From the NCBI RefSeq assembly GCF_006334915.2, contig NZ_VDMA02000041.1, positions 1 through 40,595 on the forward strand: 40,595 nt of DNA, read 5' to 3'. The DNA is from Microbispora catharanthi (GTDB lineage Bacteria; Actinomycetota; Actinomycetes; Streptosporangiales; Streptosporangiaceae). The position numbers and the translations under genes are program-made. Below, piece after piece: positions 15,031-23,500 of the stretch (position 1 is the stretch's first letter; each line of letters starts with the position of its first letter). The notes below the pieces were generated by a model. That model saw only the letters and a list, made by a program, of their open reading frames with translations, had not been told where the DNA came from and made no database searches.

Positions 15031-15714
15031 ATGCTTCCAGAACGGCTCTATCAGGGCACCGGTCCCGGCCCGATCACTCCGGACGGGTGCGCGGTCGACT
15101 ACTACGCGACGCTCACGCCCGCCGGCGAACCCGAGATCGTCCACGCCGCGATACCGGAGGGTGCGGCGATCCTCGAACTCGGCGCGGGGGTGGGCCGGAT
15201 CACCCACGCCCTCCTCGCGCTCGGCCACGAGGTGGTCGCCGTGGACGAGTCGCCCGAGATGCTCGCGCGCATCCACGGGGCGGAGACGGTCCTGTCCCGC
15301 ATCCAGGACCTGTCGCTGCCCCGGATGTTCGACGTGGTCCTGCTGATGTCATACGTGATCGACACCGCCGACGACGACCTGTGCCGGGCGTTCCTGCGGA
15401 CCTGCCGCCGCCACGTCGCCCCCGACGGGTGCGTGATCCTCCAGCGCCAGCCGCCCGAGTGGTACGACACGGTGGGGCCGTGGGAGAGGCGCGGCGACGG
15501 ACGGGTGAGCCGGATGACGGACGTGAGCCGGCCCGAGCCGGATCTGCTCGAAGCGACGATGGAGTACGTCGTGGGGGACCGGCGATGGACGCACACGTTC
15601 GTCAGCAGGCGCCGCACGGACGACCGGTTCGAGGAGTTGCTGCGCGAGGCCGGGCTCACGATGGAGGGCTTCCCCGGCGGGGATCGTGGATGGGTGCGGG
15701 CGGTGCCGGCATGA
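15031..15714 (+). CDS. Class I SAM-dependent methyltransferase
   Basis: 227 residues. Motif I is ILELGAGVGRITHAL (about 48-61), followed by EVVAVDESPEML (motif II, acidic residue binding the SAM ribose) and a DVVLLMSYVIDT strand. It is similar to the many small-molecule methyltransferases of actinomycetes; the substrate is unknown. AGGA 8 bases before ATG 15031 decides this start over ATG 15022. A cupin gene follows 31 bases downstream on the same strand and may share the transcript. Confidence 0.85.
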   Translation: MLPERLYQGTGPGPITPDGCAVDYYATLTPAGEPEIVHAAIPEGAAILELGAGVGRITHALLALGHEVVAVDESPEMLARIHGAETVLSRIQDLSLPRMFDVVLLMSYVIDTADDDLCRAFLRTCRRHVAPDGCVILQRQPPEWYDTVGPWERRGDGRVSRMTDVSRPEPDLLEATMEYVVGDRRWTHTFVSRRRTDDRFEELLREAGLTMEGFPGGDRGWVRAVPA

Positions 15715-15745
15715 CGCGACCGGCCCGCGGCGAAAGGAGCGCGTG

Positions 15746-16144
15746 ATGAGGTTCGTACGAGAAGGCGAGATCAAGGCCACCCGGCCGGGACCTGACAGGT
15801 TCACCGACGGCGTGTGGGAGGCGGAGGCGCTGAAGGAGGTGGAGCCGGACGGCCTGCGCGCCCAGCGTTTCTCCTACGAGCCGCAGGCCCGCTCGGGCTG
15901 GCACACCCACGACGGGGAACAGGCGCTGTACGTGCTGTCGGGACGCGGGGTGGTGACGCGCTGGGGCGAGACCGAGGGCACGCTCATCGGGCCGGGCGAC
16001 TGGGTCCACGTGCAGCCGGGCGAGAAGCACTGGCACGGCGCCGCCGACGACGACACGCTGGTGCACATCGCCGTCACGGCGAGCGGCAAGACGCACTGGC
16101 ACGGGCCGGTGACCGACGAGGAGTACCGCGCCGGCCTGGGCTGA
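15746..16144 (+). CDS. Cupin domain protein
   Basis: 132 residues, single small cupin. Motif 1 is GWHTHDGEQALYVLSGRG, with metal ligands H53, H55 and E58/E59-equivalent; motif 2 is PGDWVHVQPGEKHWHG with H95. A third histidine cluster (KTHWHGP) near the end may add metal binding. Function could be a dioxygenase, isomerase or sensor; no substrate is indicated. AAAGGAG lies 6 bases before the ATG. Confidence 0.88.
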   Translation: MRFVREGEIKATRPGPDRFTDGVWEAEALKEVEPDGLRAQRFSYEPQARSGWHTHDGEQALYVLSGRGVVTRWGETEGTLIGPGDWVHVQPGEKHWHGAADDDTLVHIAVTASGKTHWHGPVTDEEYRAGLG

Positions 16145-16234
16145 GCGGCGGCGGGACGGCTTCGGCGGCCGTCGGCCCGGCCCCGCGGGTCCCCGGGTGA
16201 GAACGGCCACGATGGACGCAGGATTCGACTACCC

Positions 16235-16357
16235 GGATACCCGGAGCCGCCCGGCTCGGTGCGCCCGCTGGAGCGCACCGGCGCCTTCCGTGTGTACGCC
16301 GATCCCGCCGACCTGCTGACGCGGCTCGACGAGGTCGGCGTGCGGGTCCGTTCCTGA
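16235..16357 (+). pseudogene. C-terminal remnant, possibly HAD-type phosphatase
   Basis: The frame reads RTGAFRVYADPADLLTRLDE then VGVRVRS and a stop at 16355-16357. This resembles the C-terminal end of HAD-like hydrolases (RVYxDPADLLxxLDE). Immediately upstream a short ATG frame at 16212 (MDAGFDYP) runs into it only with a frameshift near 16232. No start, ribosome-binding site or upstream domain exists, so this is a leftover. Confidence 0.35.
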
Positions 16358-16363
16358 CGCGCC

Positions 16364-16906
16364 TCAGCCGGTGACGATGATGAGGTCGGCCCGGGAGCGC
16401 ACGTCATGGCGGGCGTAGTACCGCTCCTCCTGCTCGGCCCATCGCCGCCAGTGGGGCGCGTACAGCTCGCCGTCGCGTTCGAGCGCCCGCGCCCGGCGGA
16501 CCTCCTCACCGGCCTCCAGCCACACCAGCCCGCTGAGGAAAGGCCCCGCCTCGCGTGCGCCGCTGCCCACGCCCTCGATCACGACGGCGTCCGCCCCGGC
16601 GATCTCGTGCCATTCGGCGTACCGGCCCCGCGTCCAGTCGTAGCGCCGCCAGCGTGCCCGGCCCCCGCGGCCCAGGGGACGCAGCACCCACTCCAGCAAG
16701 GCGTCCACCCCGGCCTGCAGGCCGTCCCAGCCGTCGTACAGGTCGTCCATGCGGACGACCGGCGCGGTGAGCGCCGCGGCCACGGCGGCGGCCAGCGTCG
16801 ACTTGCCCGCACCCGAGCGTCCCTCGACGGCCAGGACGTGGATGCCGGCCCCGCGGGCGGGCCGCGTGCGCAGCCAGCGCGCGACGGCGGCGGGATCGGG
16901 GGTCAC
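16364..16906 (-). CDS. P-loop kinase, uridine kinase-like
   Basis: 180 residues from a GTG. Walker A is GRSGAGKST (29-37); VRMDDLYDGW carries the acidic base typical of uridine/pantothenate kinase-like proteins; DAVVIEGVGSG is the Walker B-like strand. A lid helix rich in Arg/Trp (HWRRWAEQEERYYARH) follows. The substrate is probably a nucleoside or small hydroxylated metabolite. No ribosome-binding site is seen; a TAGGCT -10 at 16920-16915 lies 8 bases before the GTG, so the mRNA is probably leaderless. Confidence 0.8.
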   Translation of the reverse strand: MTPDPAAVARWLRTRPARGAGIHVLAVEGRSGAGKSTLAAAVAAALTAPVVRMDDLYDGWDGLQAGVDALLEWVLRPLGRGGRARWRRYDWTRGRYAEWHEIAGADAVVIEGVGSGAREAGPFLSGLVWLEAGEEVRRARALERDGELYAPHWRRWAEQEERYYARHDVRSRADLIIVTG

Positions 16907-16914
16907 GCGCGCCG

Positions 16915-16920
16915 AGCCTA
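16915..16920 (-). promoter_or_regulatory. -10 of leaderless promoter (kinase)
   Basis: TAGGCT on the minus strand, 8 bases before the GTG at 16906, where no Shine-Dalgarno sequence exists. Confidence 0.4.
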
Positions 16921-16946
16921 ACGGAGGCGCCGCGTGCCGATTTCCA

Positions 16947-17516
16947 TCACCCCTGACCGGGGCTGACTCCCGCCATGGACAGGCCGAGCAGTCGCTGCGC
17001 GTCGGCGGCGGGATCCGGGTGGTGTTCCGTGGCGAGGGCGATACCGGTGATCAGGGCGAGCAGGTCGCCGGTGGTCACGCCCGGCGCCAGCGCGCCGTCA
17101 TCCGCGGCGCGGCGCACCAGCGGGTCGCCCGCCTCATTGAGCTGCGCCGAGCAGCAGTGCTCCTGCGCCGCGTCGGGGCCGGCCGCCCGGTCGCGGGTCA
17201 GCGCGGTGGCCAGCCCGCGGATGGTCGCGGCGTCCGCGAGGACGGCGCTCAGCCATTCCAGCAGCGCGGCCCGGGTGTCGGCCCTGCCGGTCAGCTCGCG
17301 GGCGTGCGCGCACAGGGTTTCGACCCGCTCGCGGAAGACCGCCTCCAGCAGCGACTGCCGATTGGGGAAGTGCCGGCGCACCGTGGCTGATCCGACTCCC
17401 GCGGTGCGGGCGATCTGCTCCAGGGACGCGTCGGGGCCCTCTGTGGCGATCGCCTCCTTGGCCACGGCGAGCAGGCGCGCGTAGTTGCGCCGGGCGTCCG
17501 CACGCTGGACGGGCAT
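16947..17516 (-). CDS. TetR/AcrR-family repressor
   Basis: 189 residues. The N-terminal helix-turn-helix is ASLEQIARTAGVGSATVRRH followed by FPNRQSLLEAVF; the rest is a helical ligand-binding domain. GAGGTG 5 bases before the ATG. It is divergent from the NmrA-like gene with a 100-base gap containing a perfect 25-bp palindrome and a second imperfect copy, so it very probably represses both itself and that gene. Confidence 0.9.
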   Translation of the reverse strand: MPVQRADARRNYARLLAVAKEAIATEGPDASLEQIARTAGVGSATVRRHFPNRQSLLEAVFRERVETLCAHARELTGRADTRAALLEWLSAVLADAATIRGLATALTRDRAAGPDAAQEHCCSAQLNEAGDPLVRRAADDGALAPGVTTGDLLALITGIALATEHHPDPAADAQRLLGLSMAGVSPGQG

Positions 17517-17535
17517 GGTGTCACCTCATCGGTTG

Positions 17536-17557
17536 CTAAGTGGCGGGGTCCGCCGTA
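17536..17557. promoter_or_regulatory. Second, imperfect TetR operator
   Basis: GTGGCGGGGTCCGCCGTAT shares the GGCGG/CCGCC core and AT-rich flanks with the perfect site at 17570-17594, 25 bases away. Confidence 0.5.
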
Positions 17558-17569
17558 TTGTACCGAAGC

Positions 17570-17594
17570 ATAAACGGCGGGCCCCGCCGTTTAT
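17570..17594. promoter_or_regulatory. Perfect TetR operator palindrome
   Basis: 12-bp arms ATAAACGGCGGG and CCCGCCGTTTAT around a single C. It lies between divergent TetR and NmrA-like genes, 23 bases before the NmrA-like ATG. Confidence 0.8.
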
Positions 17595-17616
17595 TCGCTC
17601 GTCTCAGGAGGGCCTC

Positions 17617-18543
17617 ATGGCAATCGATTCCGCACCCGTTCTGGTCACCGGCGCCACCGGCCAGCAGGGGGGCGCCACCGCCCGTGCCCTGCTCACTAAC
17701 GGCGTCCCTGTCCGGGCACTGGTCCGCGACCCCGAGACCGAACGAGCGAGGGCGGTCGAAGCACTCGGCGCCGAGCTGGTCACCGGCGACCTCCGCGACC
17801 GTGACTCGGTGATCAGGGCCGCACGAGGAGCCCGGGCCGTCTTCTCGGTGCAGATGCCGCCGTTGCGGGCAGGCGCCTTCGACTTCGAGGGCGAGCTGGT
17901 CCAGGCCGTCAACCTGGTCGAGGGCGCGCTGGCCGCGGGCGTGCCGCAGTTCGTGCACACGTCCGTCACCGGCGCGGGGCGGCACACCGAGGCCCCCGGC
18001 TGGGCCGAAGGCCGCTGGGCGTCGCTGGAGCCCGCCCTCGCCGCCAAGGCCGCCGCCCAGGATCGCGTGCGTGAGGCGGGCTTCACGCACTGGACGATCA
18101 TCAAGCCGGGCTTCTTCATGGAGAACTTCCTCCCGTCCGCGGCGTACCTGCTTCCCCGCGGCGTCGAGGGGGGCATCGTGACCGTGCTGAAGCCCGGCAC
18201 CCGGCTCTCCCTCGTCGCGGTCCACGACATCGGCGCGGCGGCCGCCGCGGCCTTCGCGGCACCGGAGCGGTTCCACGGCGTCGAACTGGAACTGGCCAGT
18301 GACCACCGGCCGATGAAAGAGATCGCCGCGGTCCTCTCCCGGGCTCTGCGCACCGAGCTGCCCGCGCCCGACATGACGGTGGAGGAGGCGGTCGCCGCGG
18401 GGATGCCGGGCTACGGCGTCGCCGCACACGAATTCCTCAACGTGGTCGGTCAGCCCGCCCGCCCGGAGTACGCGCGGGCCCTCGGCATCCCGCTCACGAC
18501 CTTCGAGGACTGGGCGCACGAGCGCCTGCGGGCCGTGGCCTGA
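17617..18543 (+). CDS. NmrA-like NAD(P)-binding oxidoreductase/sensor
   Basis: 308 residues. Rossmann motif GATGQQGG (12-19), then ALVRDPETERA for cofactor 2'-phosphate contact, and the NmrA-like YxxxK is not obvious (the region reads HTSVTGAG...AKAAAQDRVREAG). The central FTHWTIIKPGFFMENFLP is the hallmark of the NmrA/HSCARG group. It may be a quinone-type reductase or a redox sensor. AGGAGGG precedes the ATG. Regulation is probably by the divergent TetR protein through the 17570-17594 palindrome. A strong hairpin follows the stop. Confidence 0.88.
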   Translation: MAIDSAPVLVTGATGQQGGATARALLTNGVPVRALVRDPETERARAVEALGAELVTGDLRDRDSVIRAARGARAVFSVQMPPLRAGAFDFEGELVQAVNLVEGALAAGVPQFVHTSVTGAGRHTEAPGWAEGRWASLEPALAAKAAAQDRVREAGFTHWTIIKPGFFMENFLPSAAYLLPRGVEGGIVTVLKPGTRLSLVAVHDIGAAAAAAFAAPERFHGVELELASDHRPMKEIAAVLSRALRTELPAPDMTVEEAVAAGMPGYGVAAHEFLNVVGQPARPEYARALGIPLTTFEDWAHERLRAVA

Positions 18544-18576
18544 CGCCTCCCGCAACGGCCGGGAGGTGGTCGCGCA

Positions 18577-18612
18577 GCGGCCCGGAGGGGCCGTCCGGTC
18601 CCTCCGGGCCGC
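18577..18612. terminator. Bidirectional hairpin terminator
   Basis: 13-bp perfect stem GCGGCCCGGAGGG / CCCTCCGGGCCGC, loop 10 bases, between the convergent NmrA-like gene and the small minus-strand gene. Confidence 0.75.
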
Positions 18613-18637
18613 TCGTGGAAGCCCTTGCCCGCCCTCG

Positions 18638-18928
18638 CTACACGCCGGCGCGGGTGGGGCGGCGGATGTCGCTGCTCTGCTCCTGCCACTCGGGGGTCTC
18701 CTGCCCCTTCTCCTGGGCCATCTCCTCCATTCGCAGGGCGACCCCCATCGCGAAGAAGGTCGGCGCCCACTCGCCGACGAACAACGCCCAGCGGTCGGCG
18801 CGCTCTATGCCGGCCGCCTCGTACTTGTTCGAGACGACCCATGAGGCGATCGACATGCCGATCGATCCCAGAGCGGCGCTGTACATGTGATTGGAGCGCA
18901 GTCCCATCTTGTGGAGTGTCCTGATCAT
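18638..18928 (-). CDS. Small membrane-associated protein, unknown
   Basis: 96 residues; AAGGGGG 6 bases before the ATG. Two moderately hydrophobic stretches (about 15-33, YSAALGSIGMSIASWVV; about 47-65, WALFVGEWAPTFFAMGVAL) suggest two membrane helices, followed by a charged tail (MEEMAQEKGQETPEWQEQ). I do not recognise a named family. It is divergent from ppgK; the 150-base gap holds a GCCCCGA/TCGGGGC palindrome at 18952-18966. Confidence 0.75.
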   Translation of the reverse strand: MIRTLHKMGLRSNHMYSAALGSIGMSIASWVVSNKYEAAGIERADRWALFVGEWAPTFFAMGVALRMEEMAQEKGQETPEWQEQSSDIRRPTRAGV

Positions 18929-18951
18929 GCGTGTCCCCCTTGTGGTGATTT

Positions 18952-18966
18952 GCCCCGATTCGGGGC
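18952..18966. promoter_or_regulatory. Palindrome in divergent promoter region
   Basis: GCCCCGA-T-TCGGGGC, 7-bp perfect arms, 23 bases upstream of the small membrane protein gene and 116 bases from ppgK. Could be an operator or a hairpin in a leader. Confidence 0.35.
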
Positions 18967-19081
18967 GTACCCGGCCTGTCCTCCCGTAACCCGGCCGGTC
19001 CCATGACGCCGTGCGATACTCGCGACCGCGCATGAGGCGGGGACGGCTGGGTAGCCGTCCAGCCGGACCAGGAGGGTAGTC

Positions 19082-19819
<738 letters not shown>

Positions 19820-19879
19820 GCGCTATAAGTGCCTTATTCCTACCTGGACAGCGGGTAATATGGCTGCCATGATGATCCC

Positions 19880-19951
19880 ATGAGTTCCTCGGGGAGGTTG
19901 ACCCAGCGCCGGCACATCGACCTGCTGCGCGTCTGCGCCGCCGCCTGTTGA
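19880..19951 (+). CDS. Short Cys-containing leader peptide
   Basis: A 23-codon frame ending RRHIDLLRVCAAAC and stop. The RRHIDLxRV core followed by Cys near the end is the recurrent 'putative leader peptide' of actinobacteria, often placed before sulfur or thiol metabolism genes and thought to act by ribosome stalling when Cys is limiting. It starts about 20 bases after a TAATAT -10-like element (19856-19861). The next gene, a winged-helix protein at 20000, starts 48 bases after the stop. Confidence 0.65.
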   Translation: MSSSGRLTQRRHIDLLRVCAAAC

Positions 19952-19999
19952 CGACCGCGGTCACCACCGTCCGGTACGCCACGAGGCAAGGAGAGGGGC

Positions 20000-20503
20000 A
20001 TGTCCCACCAGAACGTGATCGACTTTGTGGAGCGCAGGCGCGAGCAGGGCCACGAGCCCCCCGACCTCGGGCAGGGGTCCGTGCTCGGCGTGCTGCCGGT
20101 GCCGGAGACCGGCGCCGTGCTGATGATCGTGGGCTACCTGGTGCCCGCCGCGGTCGCGGCGGACGCGCCGGAGCCGCCGGCCGCCGCCCTGCAGCGGCGG
20201 GCGGCCCCCGCCGAGGAGGAGCTGGTCCTGGACCGGGCCGCGCGGGTGGCCCGGGCCGACGGCGAGGAGATCGAGCTGACCTTCCGCGAGTTCGAGCTGC
20301 TCGACTACCTCAGCTCGGCCCCAGGCCGGGTCTACAACCGCCGCCAGCTCATGGCCGCCGTCTGGGACCGGTACGACGACGAGGGCGGCCGTACGGTCGA
20401 CGTGCACGTCCTGCGGCTGCGCCGCAAGCTGGGCCGGCACGCGGGCCGGATCGTGACCGTGCGCAACGTGGGGTACAAGTATCAGCCGTCGCGCCGCCGC
20501 TGA
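20000..20503 (+). CDS. OmpR-type winged-helix protein without receiver domain
   Basis: 167 residues. The C-terminal 90 residues are a Trans_reg_C domain: FREFELLDYLSSAPGRVYNR, RQLMAAVWDRYDD and VDVHVLRLRRKLGRHAG, with the YKYQPSRRR tail. The N-terminal 75 residues lack a response-regulator receiver (no acidic pocket, no phospho-Asp) and are short and hydrophobic (VLMIVGYLVPAAVAA), so activation by a histidine kinase is not expected. AGGAG lies about 9 bases before the ATG. The leader peptide just upstream suggests control by Cys or translation status. Confidence 0.85.
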   Translation: MSHQNVIDFVERRREQGHEPPDLGQGSVLGVLPVPETGAVLMIVGYLVPAAVAADAPEPPAAALQRRAAPAEEELVLDRAARVARADGEEIELTFREFELLDYLSSAPGRVYNRRQLMAAVWDRYDDEGGRTVDVHVLRLRRKLGRHAGRIVTVRNVGYKYQPSRRR

Positions 20504-20558
20504 CACCGCCGGAAAGGGCCGCCGGAAAACGGCTGGCAGATCGGCGGGGGGTGTTGCC

Positions 20559-20564
20559 TATCCT
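20559..20564 (+). promoter_or_regulatory. -10-like hexamer before hrpA
   Basis: TATCCT, 5 bases before an ATG-GAA-TGA mini frame (20570-20578) that overlaps the hrpA ATG at 20575. No Shine-Dalgarno sequence is seen. Confidence 0.35.
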
Positions 20565-20574
20565 TGAGCATGGA

Positions 20575-23500
20575 ATGAACACGCTCGCCGATCTCCAGGC
20601 CCGCCTCCCCGACCTGATGCTGCGCGACCAGCGCAGGCTGCGCCGCCGTCTCGACGGCATGCGCCGGGTCCGCGACCGCGCCGCCCGCCAGTCCGTCGTC
20701 CAGGAGATCGCGGGGGACGTGGAGGCCGCGGAACGCCGCGTGGCCGCGCGCCGCGCGGCCCTTCCCGCCCTCAGCTACCCTCCCGAGCTGCCGGTCAGCC
20801 GGCACAAGGACGACCTGCTCACAGCGATCAGGGACCATCAGGTCGTGATCGTGGCCGGTGAGACCGGCTCGGGGAAGACCACCCAGATCCCCAAGATCTG
20901 CTTGGAGCTCGGCCGGGGGGTCCACGGGGTCATCGGCCACACCCAGCCGCGCCGCATCGCCGCCCGCACGGTCGCCGAGCGCATCGCCGAGGAGCTGTCG
21001 ATCGAGCTGGGGGAGGCGGTCGGCTACAAGGTCCGTTTCACCGACCACTCCAGCGACGGGACGCTGGTCAAACTGATGACCGACGGCATCCTGCTCGCCG
21101 AGATGCAGACCGACCCGCTGCTGCTGCAGTACGACACGCTGATCATCGACGAGGCGCACGAGCGCAGCCTCAACATCGACTTCATCCTCGGCTATCTCAA
21201 GCAGCTCCTCCCCAAGCGGCCCGACCTCAAGGTGGTCATCACCTCCGCGACCATCGACCCCGAGCGGTTCGCCCGGCACTTCGCCCGACCGGGCGGGGAG
21301 CCGGCGCCCGTGATCGAGGTGTCCGGACGCACCTATCCGGTGGAGGTGCGCTACCGTCCCGTCGACGAGGACGACGACCAGACCCAGGCCATCGTCGACG
21401 CCGTGGACGAGCTGTGCGCCGAGGGGCCGGGCGACATCCTGGTCTTCCTCAGCGGCGAGCGGGAGATCCGCGACACCGCCGACGCGCTCAAGGGCCGTCC
21501 CGAGGAGGTCCTCCCGCTGTACGCGCGGCTGTCGGCAGCCGAGCAGCACCGGGTCTTCCAGTCCCACCGGGGCCGGCGGATCGTGCTGGCCACCAACGTC
21601 GCCGAGACCTCGCTGACCGTACCCGGCATCAAGTACGTGGTCGATCCGGGCACGGCGCGGATCTCCCGCTACAGCCACCGGCTGAAGGTCCAGCGGCTGC
21701 CGATCGAGCCGATCTCCCAGGCGTCGGCCAACCAGCGCAAGGGCCGCTGCGGCCGTACGTCGGACGGCGTGTGCATCAGGCTCTACTCCGAGGAGGACTT
21801 CCTCTCCCGGCCGGAGTTCACCGACCCCGAGATCCTCCGTACGAACCTGGCGAGCGTCATCCTGCAGATGACCTCGCTGGGCCTGGGCGACATCGCGGCG
21901 TTCCCGTTCGTGGAGCCGCCGGACAGCCGTCAGGTCAGGGACGGCGTCAACCTGCTGCTCGAGCTCGGCGCCCTCGAGGACAAGGCCGCGGGCCGGGAGG
22001 CGGGGAAGGGCACCCAGCTCACGCCGCTCGGGCGCAAGCTGGCCCAGCTTCCGGTCGACCCCCGCCTCGCCCGGATGGTGCTGGAGGCGGACAAGAACGG
22101 CTGCGCCCGTGAAGTGATGATCGTCGCGGCCGCGCTGTCGATCCAGGACCCGCGCGAGCGGCCGGCCGACAAGCAGCAGGCGGCCGACGAGAAGCACCGA
22201 CGCTTCGCCGACAAGGAGTCCGACTTCCTGACCTACCTCAACCTCTGGAACCACCTCCGCGACAGGCAGAAGGAGCTGTCGTCGAGCGCGTTCCGGCGGC
22301 TGTGCAAGGCCGAATACCTCAACTACCTGCGTGTGCGCGAGTGGCAGGACATCGACAGCCAGCTCCGCCAGGTGGCCAAGACGCTGGGCATCGTGCCCAA
22401 CAGCGTGCCCGCCGACCCCCAGCGGATCCACCAGTCGCTGCTGGCCGGCCTGCTGTCGCACATCGGGGTCAAGGACGTCGTCGAGAAGCGCAGGCAGGAC
22501 GGCCGCAGGCCGATCACGGAGTACATCGGCGCCCGCAACGCCCGCTTCGCGATCTTCCCCGGCTCGGCCCTGGCCAAGGCCCAGCCGCAGTGGGTGATGT
22601 CGGCCGAGCTGGTGGAGACCTCCCGGCTGTGGGCCCGGGTCAACGCCAAGATCGAGCCCGGCTGGATCGAGCCACTCGCGCAGCACCTGGTCAAGCGCAC
22701 CTACAGCGAGCCGCACTGGGAGAAGGACCAGGCCGCCGTCGTCGCGCTGGAGAAGGTCACGCTGTACGGCGTGCCGATCGTGACCGAGCGGAAGGTCAAC
22801 TACGGCCGCATCGACCCCGAGCTGAGCCGTGAGCTGTTCATCCGGCACGCGCTGGTCGACGGCGACTGGCGCACCCACCACAAGTTCTTCCACGAGAACC
22901 GCAAGCTGCTCGAGGAGGTCGAGCAGTTGGAGGAGAAGGCCCGCCGCCGCGACATCCTCGTGGACGACGAGACGCTGTTCGACTTCTACGACCAGCGGAT
23001 CCCGGCCGACGTGGTCTCGGGCAGGCACTTCGACAGCTGGTGGAAGAAGGCGTCGCGGGAGACGCCCGAGCTGCTGACGTTCTCGCCGGAGATGCTGGTC
23101 AACGACAGCGCCGGGGTCAGCGCCAGGGACTATCCCGACGCCTGGCGGCAGAACGGCCAGCGGATGCGCCTGACCTACCGCTTCGAGCCCGGCGCGGTGG
23201 AGACGGGCGAGGCCGACGGCGTGACCGTCCACATCCCGCTGGCCGTGCTCAACCAGGTCGACCCGACCGGCTTCGACTGGCAGATCCCCGGCCTGCGCGA
23301 GGACCTCGTCACCGCGCTCATCCGGTCGCTGCCGAAGAACCTGCGCCGCAACTTCGTGCCCGCCCCCAACTACGCCAAGGCCGTGCTGGAACGCGTACGG
23401 CCCGGCGGCGAGCCGATCCTCGGCGCGCTGGAGCGCGAGCTGCGGGCGCTGACCGGGGTGGAGGTGCCGCGCGACGCGTGGGCCCTCGACCAGCTTCCCG

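Noticed and set aside
19948..20574. Upstream extension of the HrpA frame
   Set aside because: It overlaps the winged-helix gene in another frame and has shadow-type composition; the conserved protein starts at MNTLADLQ.
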